A stretch of DNA of 63,750 bases from Archaeoglobaceae archaeon (GTDB taxonomy: Archaea > Halobacteriota > Archaeoglobi > Archaeoglobales > Archaeoglobaceae): NCBI GenBank assembly GCA_015520485.1, contig WAPX01000065.1:1-63750 (forward strand). Reading direction: 5' to 3'. The stretch's first letter is position 1. Each line of letters opens with the position of its first letter. Below are positions 63,740 through 63,750 of the stretch, in pieces. The notes beneath the pieces are model-generated. The model searched no databases. It saw nothing but the letters and a program-made list of their open reading frames with translations, and was not told the origin of the DNA. The position numbers and the translations under genes were made by a program.

Positions 63740-63750
63740 CTTTTTCGTGT

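Overview
This window is archaeal chromosome. It carries a PAN proteasome ATPase, aIF2-alpha, Nop10, Nep1, aMBF1, archaeal Trm1, SepCysS, an AMP phosphorylase and formylmethanofuran-dehydrogenase-like genes. Promoters are TATA/BRE-like, some start codons look leaderless, and many Shine-Dalgarno sites are GGAGGTG. The SepCysS + CysRS pair, the c-type cytochrome maturation genes (CcmE, CcmF) and the Fwd-like genes point to Archaeoglobales, perhaps a Ferroglobus- or Geoglobus-like organism. That placement is inference from gene content only.

Layout. (1) 1-9,818: a CRISPR-Cas locus. cas1 (cut by the left edge) and the Cas4-family gene csa1 run leftwards. Divergent from them is a rightward operon csa3-cas10-csm2-csm3-csm4-csm5-cas6-csx1, a type III-A (Csm) complex bracketed by two CARF-domain genes. 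The cas6 reading frame is broken about 40 codons before its natural end. (2) 9,872-31,942: housekeeping genes for lipid reduction, tRNA and rRNA modification, thiamine, purine synthesis, translation initiation, PAN, thioredoxin reductase, CcmE/CcmF, a long FKBP isomerase, LarB, a TatD-type hydrolase and dCMP deaminase. An IS630-type transposase remnant and some small or damaged genes are interspersed. (3) 31,943-38,146: a small accessory stretch with a possible membrane mini-gene, an archaeal ATPase, tRNA-Leu, a four-CBS protein, SepCysS, and a divergent FwdG-FwdB-FwdD-like operon whose B subunit lacks the usual metal-ligand cysteine. (4) 38,375-56,906: an ADP-ribosylglycohydrolase; a leftward run cysS - AMP phosphorylase - citrate synthase - dapL - lysA - rqcH; an Lhr-type helicase; a secreted Lon-like protease; BtpA; a small Cys-rich protein behind a strong operator-like palindrome; tRNA-Cys; a DUF1464-type protein; adenylate kinase; and an Lrp-like regulator with a Cys-rich tail. 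(5) 56,907-63,750: an AT-rich spacer, then a leftward type I-D effector operon (cas10d-csc2-csc1-cas3) that is visibly more AT-rich than the rest, so probably acquired by transfer. It runs off the right edge.

How the parts work together. The III-A complex should bind RNA. Cas10 (HD and GGDD both intact) should cut DNA and make cyclic oligoadenylate, and Csx1 and Csa3 carry the sensor domains for such signals. The I-D module supplies independent DNA interference. No CRISPR array lies inside the window, so the crRNAs for both come from elsewhere. The strongest leads for new biology are the frameshifted cas6, the two-sensor III-A operon, the Cys-less Fwd-like operon, the operator-controlled Cys-rich small protein, and the repeat array in front of sepCysS.
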